DNA from: Lelliottia amnigena
Lineage (GTDB): Bacteria; Pseudomonadota; Gammaproteobacteria; Enterobacterales; Enterobacteriaceae
NCBI GenBank assembly: GCA_900635465.1
Contig: LR134135.1
Location: 4,092,001 to 4,156,000, forward strand
Length of the DNA: 64,000 nucleotides
Direction: 5' to 3'
The notes under the pieces were generated by a model that was not told the origin of the DNA, searched no databases, and saw nothing but the letters and a program-made list of their open reading frames with translations. The first letter of the stretch is position 1. Every line of letters starts with the position of its first letter. The translations under genes were made by a program, and so were the position numbers. Positions 21,060 to 30,089 of the stretch are shown here, one piece after another.

Positions 21060-21233
21060 ACTGGTGCCCTCACCCCAACCCTCTCCCACGGGGAGAGGGA
21101 GAAATGACTCACACGGCAACCGACGTTGCCGTTTTTTACCTTGTGCAGTCTGATGCCCTCACCCCAACCCTTTCCCACAGGGAGAGGGAGAAATGACTCA
21201 AACGGCAACCGACGTTGCCGTTTTTTTACCTTG
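21060..21233. repeat. Two tandem ~90-bp units of palindrome plus terminator hairpin
   Basis: Each unit has gccctcaccccaacc, the palindrome ccctctcccacggggagag (second unit ccctttcccacagggagag), then acggcaac-cgac-gttgccgt followed by T6-T7. The hairpins have A-rich left flanks and strong T tails, so they can end zntA on the plus strand and probably the TRAP operon on the minus strand. Confidence 0.85.
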
Positions 21234-22520
21234 TCACTGCATCCCCAGAACCCCCGGTAACCACAATGATATCGCTGGGATATACGTCACCATCCCCAGC
21301 ACCACCAGCAGCATGGCGTAAAACGGCAACATCGCGCGCATTACGGTTTCGATGCGCTGTTTACTCACCGCGCTGGCGACAAACAGCACCGAGCCAACCG
21401 GCGGCGTAATCAGTCCGATCCCCAGATTGACCATCATGATCATCCCGAAGTGCACCGGATCGATACCCAGCGAGTTGGTCACCGGCAAGAGTACTGGCGT
21501 CAAAATCAGGATCAGCGGCGCCATGTCCATCAGCGTGCCAATCAGCAGCAGCATGATGTTGAGGTACATCAGGATCACGTACTTGTTATCGGACAGCGAT
21601 GTAAAGAACTCGGTGATCCGCATCGGCAGTTGCATGTAGGTCATCACCGCACCAAACGCGGCCGCAAAGCCAATCAGGATCATCACGATCGTGACCGTTT
21701 TCACCGTGCGGCACATCAGTTTCGGCAGCTCTTTCCACTTGTAGTCGCGATAGATAAACATGGTGACGAAAAACGCCCACAGACAGGCGACTGCCGCCGA
21801 TTCTGTCGCGGTGAATATCCCAGACAAAATTCCGCCCAGAATGATCACCACCGTCAACAGCCCCCACAGCGCATCGAAGAAAATCTTCACCGCCTGCTTA
21901 AAGGGGATTCTTTCACCTTTCGGATAGCCGCGTTTGTGCGCAAAACCGAGGCACAGAACCATCAGGCTTACACCGAGCAATAACCCTGGTAGTACGCCTG
22001 CGATAAACAGCGTGGCGATCGACACCGTGCCTCCCGCCGCCAGCGAGTAAATCACCGAGTTATGGCTGGGTGGAATCAAAATCGCCTGCACCGATCCGCT
22101 GGCCGTCACCGCGGCGGCGTACTCGCGCGGATACCCCTTTTTCTCCATTTCGGGGATCATCACGCTGCCGATTGATGCCGTATCCGCTACCGATGAACCG
22201 GAAATCGCGCCGAAAAACGTCGATGCGACGATATTGACCAGCGACAGGCCGCCACGAATAAAGCCGACGAAAATGTACGCAAAGTTCACCAGCCGTCGCG
22301 CAATGCCTCCTTCTGCCATGATCGCGCCCGCCAGGATAAAGAACGGGATCGCCAGCAGCGTGAATTTATTCACCCCGCTGGTAATCTGGATCATCAATGC
22401 TTCCAGCGGCAGATCAATCCATAGCGCACCCGCAACCGCACTTAGCCCGACGGCGAAGGCCACCGGCATCCCCAGCGCCAGTAAAATGGCGAGGGTGAAT
22501 AACAAAATAAATGCATCCAT
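21234..22520 (-). CDS. TRAP transporter large membrane subunit (DctM/SiaM type)
   Basis: Large membrane component of a tripartite ATP-independent periplasmic transporter, which imports an organic acid with a sodium gradient. It has 428 residues, normal for DctM, with 11-12 hydrophobic helices. Typical segments are AGAIMAEGGIARRLVNFAY and IGSVMIPEMEKKGYPREYAA and, near the C-terminus, NLGIGLITPPVGSVLFVASA. The start MDAFILLFTLAILLALGMPV is 10 bases after the stop of the small subunit. The subunit order on the minus strand (P, Q, M) is that of dctPQM operons. Not an E. coli zntA-tusA neighbour; likely an insertion. The substrate cannot be told. Confidence 0.92.
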   Translation of the reverse strand: MDAFILLFTLAILLALGMPVAFAVGLSAVAGALWIDLPLEALMIQITSGVNKFTLLAIPFFILAGAIMAEGGIARRLVNFAYIFVGFIRGGLSLVNIVASTFFGAISGSSVADTASIGSVMIPEMEKKGYPREYAAAVTASGSVQAILIPPSHNSVIYSLAAGGTVSIATLFIAGVLPGLLLGVSLMVLCLGFAHKRGYPKGERIPFKQAVKIFFDALWGLLTVVIILGGILSGIFTATESAAVACLWAFFVTMFIYRDYKWKELPKLMCRTVKTVTIVMILIGFAAAFGAVMTYMQLPMRITEFFTSLSDNKYVILMYLNIMLLLIGTLMDMAPLILILTPVLLPVTNSLGIDPVHFGMIMMVNLGIGLITPPVGSVLFVASAVSKQRIETVMRAMLPFYAMLLVVLGMVTYIPAISLWLPGVLGMQ

Positions 22521-22530
22521 TGTTCACCCC

Positions 22531-23040
22531 TTAACTGTGGTTACCGATCAACACGACCGGACGGTTTTCCTGCGAGCCAAACAGCAAACGCTCAATGACA
22601 AACAGGATCATAATGGCCGAACCTACCGGCAACGGCAGATAGCTTTCACCCGACGTGAGGATGGGGAACTCTGCGACGGGCTGTTCCCACAGTTCGATAC
22701 ACAGCAGCAGGCTGTACCAGAAGATCAATGCGGAAATGAGCAACATCAGCAGATCCACGATCCGCGCGCACAGGTTTTTGAGCATGTCGGGCAGACGATC
22801 GGTGAGCATATTCACCGCAATATGCGACCCGGCGCGATACCCCACCGCCGCGCCGATAAAGGTGAAAGTCACCATGCAAATAATCGCGATCGGTTCCGGC
22901 CAGGATTCCCCGCGATTGAGCACATAGCGCGAGAAAATGCCGATGGGGATAACAATCGTCATGACCAGTAGCGACACGCCCGCGACGCCCATGGCGAAGA
23001 GGTACAGGCGGTCCATCCACTTCAGGTAGAGTTCGGACAT
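22531..23040 (-). CDS. TRAP transporter small membrane subunit (DctQ type)
   Basis: Small membrane subunit of the TRAP transporter, 169 residues with four hydrophobic helices, typical of DctQ. The conserved segment SRYVLNRGESWPEPIAIICM lies near residues 37-56 and GYRAGSHIAVNML near 66-78. It lies between the binding-protein gene (25 bases upstream) and the large subunit (10 bases downstream), which supports one transcript. It acts as a partner for DctM in the inner membrane. Confidence 0.9.
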   Translation of the reverse strand: MSELYLKWMDRLYLFAMGVAGVSLLVMTIVIPIGIFSRYVLNRGESWPEPIAIICMVTFTFIGAAVGYRAGSHIAVNMLTDRLPDMLKNLCARIVDLLMLLISALIFWYSLLLCIELWEQPVAEFPILTSGESYLPLPVGSAIMILFVIERLLFGSQENRPVVLIGNHS

Positions 23041-23065
23041 ACGTCCTCCACGAACACGTTAGGGT

Positions 23066-24049
23066 TTACTGGACGTCCGCGATGGCCTGCATCAGTTCCT
23101 TGTGCTTATCGCCGTACTGCGCGCGCACCGGTTCAGTCGCCTTGATAAACACCGCTTTGTCGATGTCGTGGAATTGCACGCCGCCCGCTTTCATTTTATC
23201 CAGCGCCTGCTGGTTGTAAGCGTCCCAGAGTTTGCGCTGCTCAAATTGCGCCTCACGCGCCAGAGTTTTGATTTTCTGCTGATCGTCAGCGCTGAGTTTG
23301 TCCCATTTCACTTTGGAGTAGAGCAGCATTTCCGGCGTGATGAAGTGGCCGCTGAGGGTGTAGTTTTTAGCAACCGGCATGTAGTTATGCGCCACAAAGG
23401 TTGGCGGGTTGTTTTCCGCGCCGTCAATCACCCCGGTTTGCATCCCGCTATAGACTTCGCTGACGCCCATCGCTACCGAGTTGGCCCCCATCGCTTTCAA
23501 GGTTGCCAGTGCGACCGGGCTGCCCTGCACGCGGATTTTCTTGCCCTGCAGGTCTTCTGGTTTGACGATCGGCTCTTTGGTGATCAGATTACGCGTGCCG
23601 GAGTCCATCCAGCCCAGAAACACCAGGCGCGATTTCGGGTTAGCCGTCAGTTTTTCGCCAATCTCTTTGCCGATATCACCGTCAATCACCTTGTGCATGT
23701 GGTCTTCGTCGCGGAACACGTACGGCAGAGTAAAGACCTCGATATCCGGTAAAATCGCCGCCACAGGCGCCATTGAGACGCGAATGATATCGATAGCGCC
23801 CATCTGCGCCTGTTCAATCATTTGCTTTTCATCGCCCAGGACGCCGCCAGGGAAAACTTTAATCTCCAGCTTGCCATCGGTTTGTTGGTTGAGTTTTTCA
23901 CCCATGTTTTGCACGGCCACCACGTTTGGGTAGCCTTCAGGATGAACATCAGCAGCTTTGATCGTTTGCGCTGCCGCCGTGGTGGCGAACAGCAGTGACG
24001 CGGTGGACAGGCACAACGAGGCCAGTAACGGCTTAAGGGTCGTTTTCAT
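23066..24049 (-). CDS. TRAP transporter periplasmic substrate-binding protein (DctP type)
   Basis: Periplasmic receptor of the TRAP system, 327 residues, with a signal peptide (MKTTLKPLLASLCLSTASLL, cleavage near AAAQ). The conserved arginine that clamps the substrate carboxylate is in GKKIRVQGSPVALATLKAMG, and VIDGAENNPPTFVAHNYM is the second family hallmark. These features suggest an organic acid substrate (C4-dicarboxylate, sugar acid or similar) but do not decide which. First gene of the operon; about 145 bases separate it from tusA, both transcribed leftward. No local regulator gene is present. Confidence 0.92.
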   Translation of the reverse strand: MKTTLKPLLASLCLSTASLLFATTAAAQTIKAADVHPEGYPNVVAVQNMGEKLNQQTDGKLEIKVFPGGVLGDEKQMIEQAQMGAIDIIRVSMAPVAAILPDIEVFTLPYVFRDEDHMHKVIDGDIGKEIGEKLTANPKSRLVFLGWMDSGTRNLITKEPIVKPEDLQGKKIRVQGSPVALATLKAMGANSVAMGVSEVYSGMQTGVIDGAENNPPTFVAHNYMPVAKNYTLSGHFITPEMLLYSKVKWDKLSADDQQKIKTLAREAQFEQRKLWDAYNQQALDKMKAGGVQFHDIDKAVFIKATEPVRAQYGDKHKELMQAIADVQ

Positions 24050-24195
24050 CGGGTCAACTCCAGGGTAGTGAGATAAGCGTTAAAACGTTGTTTTATTTTT
24101 ACGCTTAAAAATTAGACTACGTCCTGGAAAGCGGGGGTGAAGCAACTCACAAAAGCGATAAATTTTGAAACGATGGTTTGAAATCGTAGATTCGA

Positions 24196-24441
24196 TCACG
24201 CGCCTTTGCGTAAAAGATAGCGATACGGCAGCGCGTCGGTCTCTTTCGCGATCAGCTCATGTTCCATAAAAGTACAAAAACCGGGGATGTCTCGCGTGGT
24301 CGCCGGATCGTCAGCGATAATCAGCAGCGTTTCGCCGGTTTGCATCGTGCGCACGGTTTTACGCACCATCATAACAGGCTCCGGGCAGCGAAGGCCCTGG
24401 GCATCAAGGGTGTGGTCTGGAGTGGAAAACAGGTCGGTCAT
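24196..24441 (-). CDS. tusA: Sulfur-carrier protein TusA (SirA)
   Basis: TusA accepts persulfide sulfur from IscS and passes it to TusBCD for 2-thiouridine formation in tRNA. With the start at 24441 it has 81 residues, as in E. coli, and begins [20 protein letters not shown]; the active cysteine is C19 in [12 protein letters not shown]. The frame is open five more codons upstream, but the alignment favours 24441. It is divergent from yhhQ, as in E. coli. Confidence 0.95.
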   Translation of the reverse strand: MTDLFSTPDHTLDAQGLRCPEPVMMVRKTVRTMQTGETLLIIADDPATTRDIPGFCTFMEHELIAKETDALPYRYLLRKGA

Positions 24442-24619
24442 CATCGTCTCAATCATCTAAAAACGGCTGTAGTTTACGCCGCGTTTTGGGCAAAGCAAAC
24501 CAGGTTAACGATTGCGTGAAATTAGCCATTGCAATGTACAGGCAAAGCAGTATTATGCGGCCGGTTCAGAATCTGGGCCATCAGGCCTCGTTGTTGAAGC
24601 CTAAGGTGTCAGATTCAAA

Positions 24620-24654
24620 TTGGGTTCCCTCACCCCAAACATTAATCAAAAAGG
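24620..24654 (+). promoter_or_regulatory. Candidate preQ1-I riboswitch controlling yhhQ
   Basis: Just before yhhQ lies TTGGG (24620-24624), a 9-base loop starting TTC, CCCAA (24634-24638) and an A-rich tail ACATTAATCAAAAAGG. This is the fold of preQ1-I aptamers: a 5-bp stem, then a tail folding back so that AGG (24652-24654) pairs with CCT in the loop. The AAGG is also the yhhQ ribosome-binding site, seven bases before the ATG, so ligand binding would hide it. YhhQ imports queuosine precursors, so feedback by preQ1 is sensible. Confidence 0.72.
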
Positions 24655-24661
24655 TCACAAT

Positions 24662-25327
24662 ATGACGCAGTTCTCTCAATCGCAGCGCGTAAAAGCGTTG
24701 TTCTGGCTATCGCTTTTTCATCTGCTGGTGATTACCTCCAGCAACTATCTGGTGCAGCTCCCGATCGCCATTTTTGGTTTTCATACCACCTGGGGCGCAT
24801 TCAGTTTCCCGTTTATTTTTCTCGCGACTGATTTAACCGTGCGCATTTTTGGCGCGCCGCTGGCTCGACGCATTATTTTTGCGGTGATGCTGCCTGCGCT
24901 GTTCGTGTCGTATGGCATTTCATCACTTTTTTATATGGGAAGCTGGCAAGGTTTCGAGGCGCTACTGCACTTCAACCTGTTTGTTGCCCGTATCGCCGCC
25001 GCAAGCTTTATGGCCTATGCGCTGGGACAGATTCTTGACGTCCATGTATTTAACCGTCTGCGTCAAAACCATCGCTGGTGGATGGCACCGACCGCCTCAA
25101 CGCTGTTCGGTAACGTGAGCGACACGCTGGCCTTCTTCTTTATTGCCTTCTGGCGCAGCCCCGATGCATTTATGGCCGAGCACTGGATGGAAATCGCGCT
25201 GGTCGATTACTGCTTCAAGGTGCTTATTAGCATCGTGTTCTTCCTGCCGATGTACGGCGTATTGTTAAATATGCTGCTGAAAAGGCTGGCAGATAAATCT
25301 GAAATCACGGCATTGCAGGCTGGTTAA
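24662..25327 (+). CDS. yhhQ: Queuosine-precursor (7-cyano-7-deazaguanine) transporter YhhQ
   Basis: Inner-membrane transporter (DUF165/QPTR family) for preQ0/preQ1 salvage into tRNA queuosine. The start at 24662 gives 221 residues, as in E. coli, with AAGG seven bases upstream; the frame opens earlier at 24620, but that lies in the riboswitch. About six helices are predicted, and the family-typical SSNYLVQLPIAIFGFHTTWG and SDTLAFFFIAFWRSPDAF are conserved. It is divergent from tusA and has a preQ1-I-like leader. Confidence 0.94.
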   Translation: MTQFSQSQRVKALFWLSLFHLLVITSSNYLVQLPIAIFGFHTTWGAFSFPFIFLATDLTVRIFGAPLARRIIFAVMLPALFVSYGISSLFYMGSWQGFEALLHFNLFVARIAAASFMAYALGQILDVHVFNRLRQNHRWWMAPTASTLFGNVSDTLAFFFIAFWRSPDAFMAEHWMEIALVDYCFKVLISIVFFLPMYGVLLNMLLKRLADKSEITALQAG

Positions 25328-25399
25328 ACGTTCGCTTTATCAGTTGTGATAAGATGGATGAATGAGCCGTTATGGCCGTTTATCGAAAGGAAGAAGTCA

Positions 25400-25957
25400 A
25401 TGCGCAATCTGGTTAAGTATGTCGGGATTGGCCTGCTGGTCGTGGGTCTTGCGGCCTGTGATAACAGCGACACCAAAACACCTGTTCAGGGCGCGGCCGC
25501 AGAAAGTAATGCGACCGGCCAGGCGGTCGAGCTGATGGATGGCAAACTCAGTTTCGCCCTGCCAGCGGATATGACCGATCAGAGCGGTAAGCTGGGGACG
25601 CAGGCGAATAATATGCACGTCTATTCCGATGCAACCGGACAGAAAGCCGTGATTGTGATTGTGGGCGACGACTCCAACGAAGATCTGGCCGTGCTGGCAA
25701 AGCGTCTGGAAGATCAGCAGCGTAGCCGCGACCCGCAGCTCCAGGTTGTGACCAACAAGTCTATCGACTTGAAAGGCCACACGTTGCAACAGCTGGACAG
25801 CATCATCTCCGCGAAGGGCCAGACCGCTTACTCTTCCGTGGTGCTCGGTAAAGTAGATGGCAAACTGCTGACCCTGCAGATCACGCTGCCAGCAGAAGAT
25901 CAGCAGAAAGCACAAACCACGGCTGAAAACATCATCAATACCATCGTCATCAAGTAA
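25400..25957 (+). CDS. dcrB: Inner-membrane lipoprotein DcrB
   Basis: DcrB is a lipoprotein needed for infection by phages C1 and C6 and linked to envelope lipoprotein maturation. The product has 185 residues, as in E. coli. The lipobox LAAC ends at C20, followed by DNSD, so Asp at +2 predicts inner-membrane retention. A GGAAGAAG ribosome site precedes the ATG at 25400. The gene is convergent with yhhS, overlapping by 8 bases; its terminator hairpin lies within the yhhS 3' end. Confidence 0.94.
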   Translation: MRNLVKYVGIGLLVVGLAACDNSDTKTPVQGAAAESNATGQAVELMDGKLSFALPADMTDQSGKLGTQANNMHVYSDATGQKAVIVIVGDDSNEDLAVLAKRLEDQQRSRDPQLQVVTNKSIDLKGHTLQQLDSIISAKGQTAYSSVVLGKVDGKLLTLQITLPAEDQQKAQTTAENIINTIVIK

Positions 25958-27179
25958 TTTTTGATGAGGATTCAACGGCCTCCGGCGTTTGCGTCGGGGG
26001 CCGTTTTTTTAAGCGCCACGTCAGCAGTAATGCCACCCCCACCAGCCCCGCCGCTGCCAGATAAATCACCGGCACGCCCGCCCACGCCATCAGCAGCCCT
26101 GCCAGCGGGCCCGTCACGCCCAGCGACATATCCATAAACACCGTGTAGGTGGCCAGTGCCGATCCCTGGTTTTGCTGCGGTACCGCTTTAACCGCCACCA
26201 CGCCGAGCGCGGGAAAGACCAATGAAAATCCTGCGCCCGCGAGGAACACGCCAATCTTCGCTATCCATGGTTCGTCGGCGATCCCGGTCAACAGCAGGCC
26301 GATAATCTCAACGGCGAAGCAAATCATCGCCACGTTCAGGCCGCCAAGGCGATTGATGCCGTTCGGGAACAGCAAACGCGCCCCGACAAACGCGCAGCTA
26401 AACAGCGTCAGCGCGAACGCCGCGCCATCCCAGCCTTTGGCGTCGTAGAACAGCGTGATAAAGGTGGCGATCACGCCAAAACCGGCGGAGGCGAGCGCCA
26501 GCGCCATGCCGTACGGCCAGACGCGCCCGAGAACGGCGCGAAACGGCAGCGGCTTGCCTTTCGTGGCTTTGACTTTTGGTCGTGGAATCGCCAGCAAAAT
26601 AGCAATAAACGCGACGGCCATAATGGTCAGAGCCAGGCCGTGCAGCCCGCCCCACGCATAGCACAGCACCCCAAGCGGTGCGCCGAGCGCCATCGCGCCG
26701 TAAGTCACGATCCCGTTCCACGAAATCACGCGGCCAATGTGCGCATTACCGACGACGCCCACGCCCCACAGCGTTGAGCCCGTTCCCGCCAGGCTTTGCC
26801 CTATTCCCAAAATCACGCGCCCAAGGCACAGCAGCGCCAGACTCATTATCGGCCAGCCGCTGGTGGTGGCTGCCAGCAAATAACTCAGGCCGCTCAGGAA
26901 ACAGCCGCATAATCCAACCACCACGATACTTTTTGGTCCAAACAGGTCGGCATAACGCCCTGACTGTGGACGGCTCAACAGCGTGGCGAAATATTGCAGG
27001 CTGATCACCAGCCCCGCCCAGAAGGCGCTGTATCCCATCACGTCGTGGACATAACCGGGCAAGACCGCCAGCGGCAGACCAATGGTGAGATAGCTGGCGA
27101 AGTTAAACATGACAACAGAAACAATGCGCAGATTGAGGCGCAATCCGCTAAGCGCCGGTTCGGCGGCAGGTACGGGCAT
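25950..27179 (-). CDS. yhhS: MFS transporter YhhS
   Basis: Major facilitator protein with 12 predicted helices, 409 residues (405 in E. coli), beginning [20 protein letters not shown]. The motif-A-like loop [15 protein letters not shown] lies after TM2. E. coli YhhS is linked to arabinose and glyphosate efflux when overexpressed; the native substrate is not known. It is divergent from yhhT and overlaps dcrB tail to tail. Well conserved, with no breaks. Confidence 0.94.
   Translation of the reverse strand: MPVPAAEPALSGLRLNLRIVSVVMFNFASYLTIGLPLAVLPGYVHDVMGYSAFWAGLVISLQYFATLLSRPQSGRYADLFGPKSIVVVGLCGCFLSGLSYLLAATTSGWPIMSLALLCLGRVILGIGQSLAGTGSTLWGVGVVGNAHIGRVISWNGIVTYGAMALGAPLGVLCYAWGGLHGLALTIMAVAFIAILLAIPRPKVKATKGKPLPFRAVLGRVWPYGMALALASAGFGVIATFITLFYDAKGWDGAAFALTLFSCAFVGARLLFPNGINRLGGLNVAMICFAVEIIGLLLTGIADEPWIAKIGVFLAGAGFSLVFPALGVVAVKAVPQQNQGSALATYTVFMDMSLGVTGPLAGLLMAWAGVPVIYLAAAGLVGVALLLTWRLKKRPPTQTPEAVESSSKIT
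25975..26010 (+). terminator. dcrB terminator inside the yhhS 3' end
   Basis: acggcc-tccggcg...cgggggccgt followed by seven T residues: a GC-rich hairpin with a strong U tract on the plus strand, 18 bases after the dcrB stop. It also encodes the yhhS C-terminus on the other strand. Confidence 0.8.
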
Positions 27180-27323
27180 GACTTTCTACCTGGATTTTTG
27201 CAACAGTGTTTCACTATTACCACGTCACGCGGTGAAAATCAGCAGCGACTTTCAGATTAACAGCCTCAAGCGAAGCGCATCGCAGGCACTACACTTAACG
27301 GGCATACAACATAAGGAATCAGC

Positions 27324-28373
27324 ATGACATCCGCTCAGCCCGATAAAACGGGTCTCCATATTCTGTTAAAACTCGCCTGTCTGGTGGTGATCCTCGCGGG
27401 GATCCATGCCGCAGCCGATATTATTGTTCAACTTTTACTGGCGCTCTTTTTCGCTATCGTTCTCAATCCATTAGTCACCTGGTTTATCCGTCGGGGCATC
27501 AGACGGCCCGTGGCGATCACCATCGTTGTCCTGGTCATGCTGATCGTGCTGACAGCGCTGTTCGGCGTGCTGGCGGCCTCGCTCAGTGAATTTTCTACCA
27601 TGCTCCCAAAATACAACAAAGAACTGACCCGCAAGGCGCTGGAATTACAGGAGATGCTGCCGTTCCTCAATCTTCACATGTCGCCTGAACGCATGTTGCA
27701 GCGCATGGATTCAGAAAAAATCATGACCTTCGCCACCACGCTGATGACCGGGCTTTCTGGTGCGATGGCCAGCATTTTGCTGCTGGTGATGACGGTGGTC
27801 TTTATGCTGTTTGAGGTGCGCCATGTGCCGTACAAACTGCGCTTTGCGCTCAATAATCCGCAAATTCATATTGCGGGCCTGCACCGCGCGCTAAAAGGCG
27901 TATCCAAATATCTGGCGCTGAAAACGCTACTGAGCCTGTGGACCGGCGTGATTGTGTGGCTGGGGCTGACGCTCATGGGCGTACAGTTCGCGCTGATGTG
28001 GGGCGTGCTGGCGTTTCTGATGAACTACGTGCCCAATATCGGCGCGGTGCTTTCCGCCGTGCCGCCGATGATCCAGGCGTTTCTGTTCAACGGTTTTTAC
28101 GAATGCATGCTGGTCGGCGCGCTATTCCTGGTGGTGCATATGATCCTGGGCAATATCGTAGAGCCACGCATGATGGGCCACCGCCTGGGCATGTCAACGA
28201 TGGTCGTCTTCCTGTCATTATTAATCTGGGGATGGCTACTCGGCCCGGTCGGGATGCTGCTTTCCGTACCGCTCACCAGCGTCTGTAAAATATGGATGGA
28301 AACCACCAAAGGCGGCGGCAAACTGGCGATTCTTCTTGGACCTGGGCGACCCAAAAGCCGGCTTCCGGGGTAA
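27324..28373 (+). CDS. yhhT: AI-2E (PerM/TqsA)-family inner-membrane transporter YhhT
   Basis: Putative permease of the AI-2E transporter family, 349 residues as in E. coli YhhT. It begins MTSAQPDKTGLHILLKLACL with a clustered N-terminal helix set, a soluble amphipathic middle (about 85-140, with NLHMSPERMLQRMDSEKIM) and C-terminal helices including MNYVPNIGAVLSAVPPMIQ. TqsA exports AI-2 and other members are Na+/H+ antiporters; the role of YhhT is not established. AAGGAA lies 6 bases before the start. Confidence 0.93.
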   Translation: MTSAQPDKTGLHILLKLACLVVILAGIHAAADIIVQLLLALFFAIVLNPLVTWFIRRGIRRPVAITIVVLVMLIVLTALFGVLAASLSEFSTMLPKYNKELTRKALELQEMLPFLNLHMSPERMLQRMDSEKIMTFATTLMTGLSGAMASILLLVMTVVFMLFEVRHVPYKLRFALNNPQIHIAGLHRALKGVSKYLALKTLLSLWTGVIVWLGLTLMGVQFALMWGVLAFLMNYVPNIGAVLSAVPPMIQAFLFNGFYECMLVGALFLVVHMILGNIVEPRMMGHRLGMSTMVVFLSLLIWGWLLGPVGMLLSVPLTSVCKIWMETTKGGGKLAILLGPGRPKSRLPG

Positions 28374-28518
28374 ATTTAGCTTCATAAAAACATGACCACA
28401 GTGATACCGTGCCCCTCTCGTCATCAACGCGTTATTTGGGTCGTACGATAGGAGCCTACGGGCGCGGGAAGCATGGCGCGGCCGGTCGACGCTCAATTTA
28501 AGACAAGCTGATGAGTAA

Positions 28519-28638
28519 TTTGGCGCTTTAGATTATATTATGGGGGAAGCACGTCAGATTGACTGTGAATATCTGCAAAGCAATAATTTCGCCTTTGGCG
28601 GCATTAACACCTCCATCATCATTAAACGTTGGGCGTAA
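28519..28638 (+). pseudogene. 3' remnant of a beta-ketoacyl-ACP synthase gene
   Basis: Reading 28519-28638 gives a 39-residue tail, ALDYIMGEARQIDCEYLQSN then NFAFGGINTSIIIKRW, ending at TAA 28636-28638. The N-(S/N)-F-(A/G)-FGG-x-N-(T/A)-S pattern is the C-terminal signature of FabB/FabF-type ketosynthases. A stop (TAA 28516-28518) lies directly upstream and the rest of the enzyme is missing. In related enterobacteria a ketosynthase of an aryl-polyene-type cluster sits next to acpT; this looks like the scar of a deletion of that cluster. Confidence 0.8.
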
Positions 28639-28640
28639 CT

Positions 28641-29222
28641 ATGTACCAGTTGGTACTGGGAAAAATTTCGACTCTTAACGCTGACCCTTTGGTGTCAGCG
28701 CTTGCAGACAGGGCACCGCTGGGTGCACGTCGTGCCCGCTGGTTGGCGGGGCGAACGCTGCTTACGCGCGCCTTATCACCCGCGTCGTTGCCGGAAATCG
28801 TTTTTGGCGAGCAGGGAAAACCCGCATTTGTCGATGCAAATCCCTTCTGGTTCAACCTGAGCCATAGCGGCGATGACATCGCCCTGCTGGTGAGCGACGA
28901 AGGCGAAGTGGGCTGCGATATCGAAGTGATTCGACCACGCGATAACTGGCAAGCACTCGCCAATGCCGTTTTTAGCGTCGCGGAACATGACGAGCTGGAG
29001 CGCGAAACGCCAGAGGAAAAACTGTCGGCGTTCTGGCGCATCTGGACGCGCAAAGAGGCGATAGTGAAACAACGCGGCGGCAGCGCCTGGCAAATTGTCA
29101 GTATCGACAGCACCTTCAAATCCGCCCTGAGCGTCAGCCACTGTCAGTTTGGCGCGCTGAGTCTGGCGGTCTGCACCCCTACCCCCTTTACGCTCGACGA
29201 CAACGCCGTCACGGTCCTCTGA
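28641..29222 (+). CDS. acpT: 4'-phosphopantetheinyl transferase AcpT
   Basis: AcpT attaches the phosphopantetheine arm of CoA to a carrier protein. The start at 28641 gives 193 residues (195 in E. coli), two bases after the ketosynthase remnant stop. Sfp-type motifs are present: FNLSHSGDD (about 72-80), GCDIEVIRP with the Mg-binding DxE, and FWRIWTRKEAIVKQRGGS (about 132-149). AcpT normally serves carrier proteins of the neighbouring aryl-polyene or fatty-acid-like cluster, of which only the remnant is left here, so its present partner is unclear. It has no RBS of its own beyond the overlapping tail, consistent with former translational coupling. Confidence 0.93.
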   Translation: MYQLVLGKISTLNADPLVSALADRAPLGARRARWLAGRTLLTRALSPASLPEIVFGEQGKPAFVDANPFWFNLSHSGDDIALLVSDEGEVGCDIEVIRPRDNWQALANAVFSVAEHDELERETPEEKLSAFWRIWTRKEAIVKQRGGSAWQIVSIDSTFKSALSVSHCQFGALSLAVCTPTPFTLDDNAVTVL

Positions 29223-29290
29223 TTCCGGCATAGAAGTTCCCCTCTGCTACGCTTTATGGTCTGCACTTTTATCATCAAAAGGAACAGACC

Positions 29291-30085
29291 ATGAAAATCG
29301 ATCTTACGGGGAAAGTCGCACTTGTCACCGCCTCTACCGGCGGCATCGGATTTGCCATTGCACGCGGCCTGGCAGAAAGCGGGGCTGAAGTGATTATTAA
29401 TGGACGCAGCGTAGAGTCCGTCAATAAGGGCATTCAGCAGCTTCAGCAGGTAGTGCCTGGCGTTCAGGTTCGCGCGGCGATTGCCGATCTCAGCACACCT
29501 GACGGCGTCGAATCGCTGCTAAAAGTGGCGTCTAATGTCGATATTCTGGTGAACAACGCCGGGATTTACGGCCCACAGGATTTTTACGCTACCGACGACG
29601 ACACCTGGAATAACTACTGGCAAACCAACGTGATGTCTGGCGTCCGGCTGTCGCGCGCGCTGCTGCCCGGGATGGTGCAAAAAGGCTGGGGCCGCGTGGT
29701 GTTTATCTCTTCTGAATCGGCCTGCAACATTCCCGCAGACATGATCCACTACGGCGTGACGAAAACGGCGCAGCTGTCGCTGGCACGCGGTCTGGCGAAA
29801 TTCGTCGCCGGAAGCGGCGTCACGGTGAACAGCGTCTTGCCGGGTCCGACTATGTCAGATGGTTTTGCCGAGATGATGAAAGACGAGAGGGAGAAAACCG
29901 GGAAATCGCTGGAAACATTGGCGAAAGAATTCGTCATGGCCAATCGTCCAGCCTCGATTATCCAGCGTGCCGCCACGGTGGAAGAAGTGGCAAACATGGT
30001 GGTTTATGTTTGCTCAACTCAGGCTTCCGCCACCACCGGCGCAGCGCTGCGTGTCGATGGTGGTGTCGTGGACGATATTATTTAA
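29291..30085 (+). CDS. SDR-family NAD(P)-dependent oxidoreductase
   Basis: Classical short-chain dehydrogenase, 264 residues. The cofactor loop TASTGGIG is at 13-20, NNAG at 88-91, the catalytic serine at about 140-141 (FISSESACN) and Y154-x3-K158 (HYGVTKTA). The reaction is NAD(P)-dependent oxidation or reduction of a hydroxyl or keto group; the substrate is unknown. N40-G-R-S after the second strand favours NADP. AAAGGAAC is the ribosome site. It is a stand-alone gene, convergent with the NlpC/P60 gene 4 bases downstream, and not part of the E. coli K-12 backbone at this place. Confidence 0.9.
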   Translation: MKIDLTGKVALVTASTGGIGFAIARGLAESGAEVIINGRSVESVNKGIQQLQQVVPGVQVRAAIADLSTPDGVESLLKVASNVDILVNNAGIYGPQDFYATDDDTWNNYWQTNVMSGVRLSRALLPGMVQKGWGRVVFISSESACNIPADMIHYGVTKTAQLSLARGLAKFVAGSGVTVNSVLPGPTMSDGFAEMMKDEREKTGKSLETLAKEFVMANRPASIIQRAATVEEVANMVVYVCSTQASATTGAALRVDGGVVDDII

Positions 30086-30089
30086 TGAC

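Noticed and set aside
28236..28496. Minus-strand open frame at the yhhT-acpT junction
   Set aside because: It overlaps the yhhT 3' end, and the part beyond has no recognisable sequence; probably chance coding in the deletion junction.
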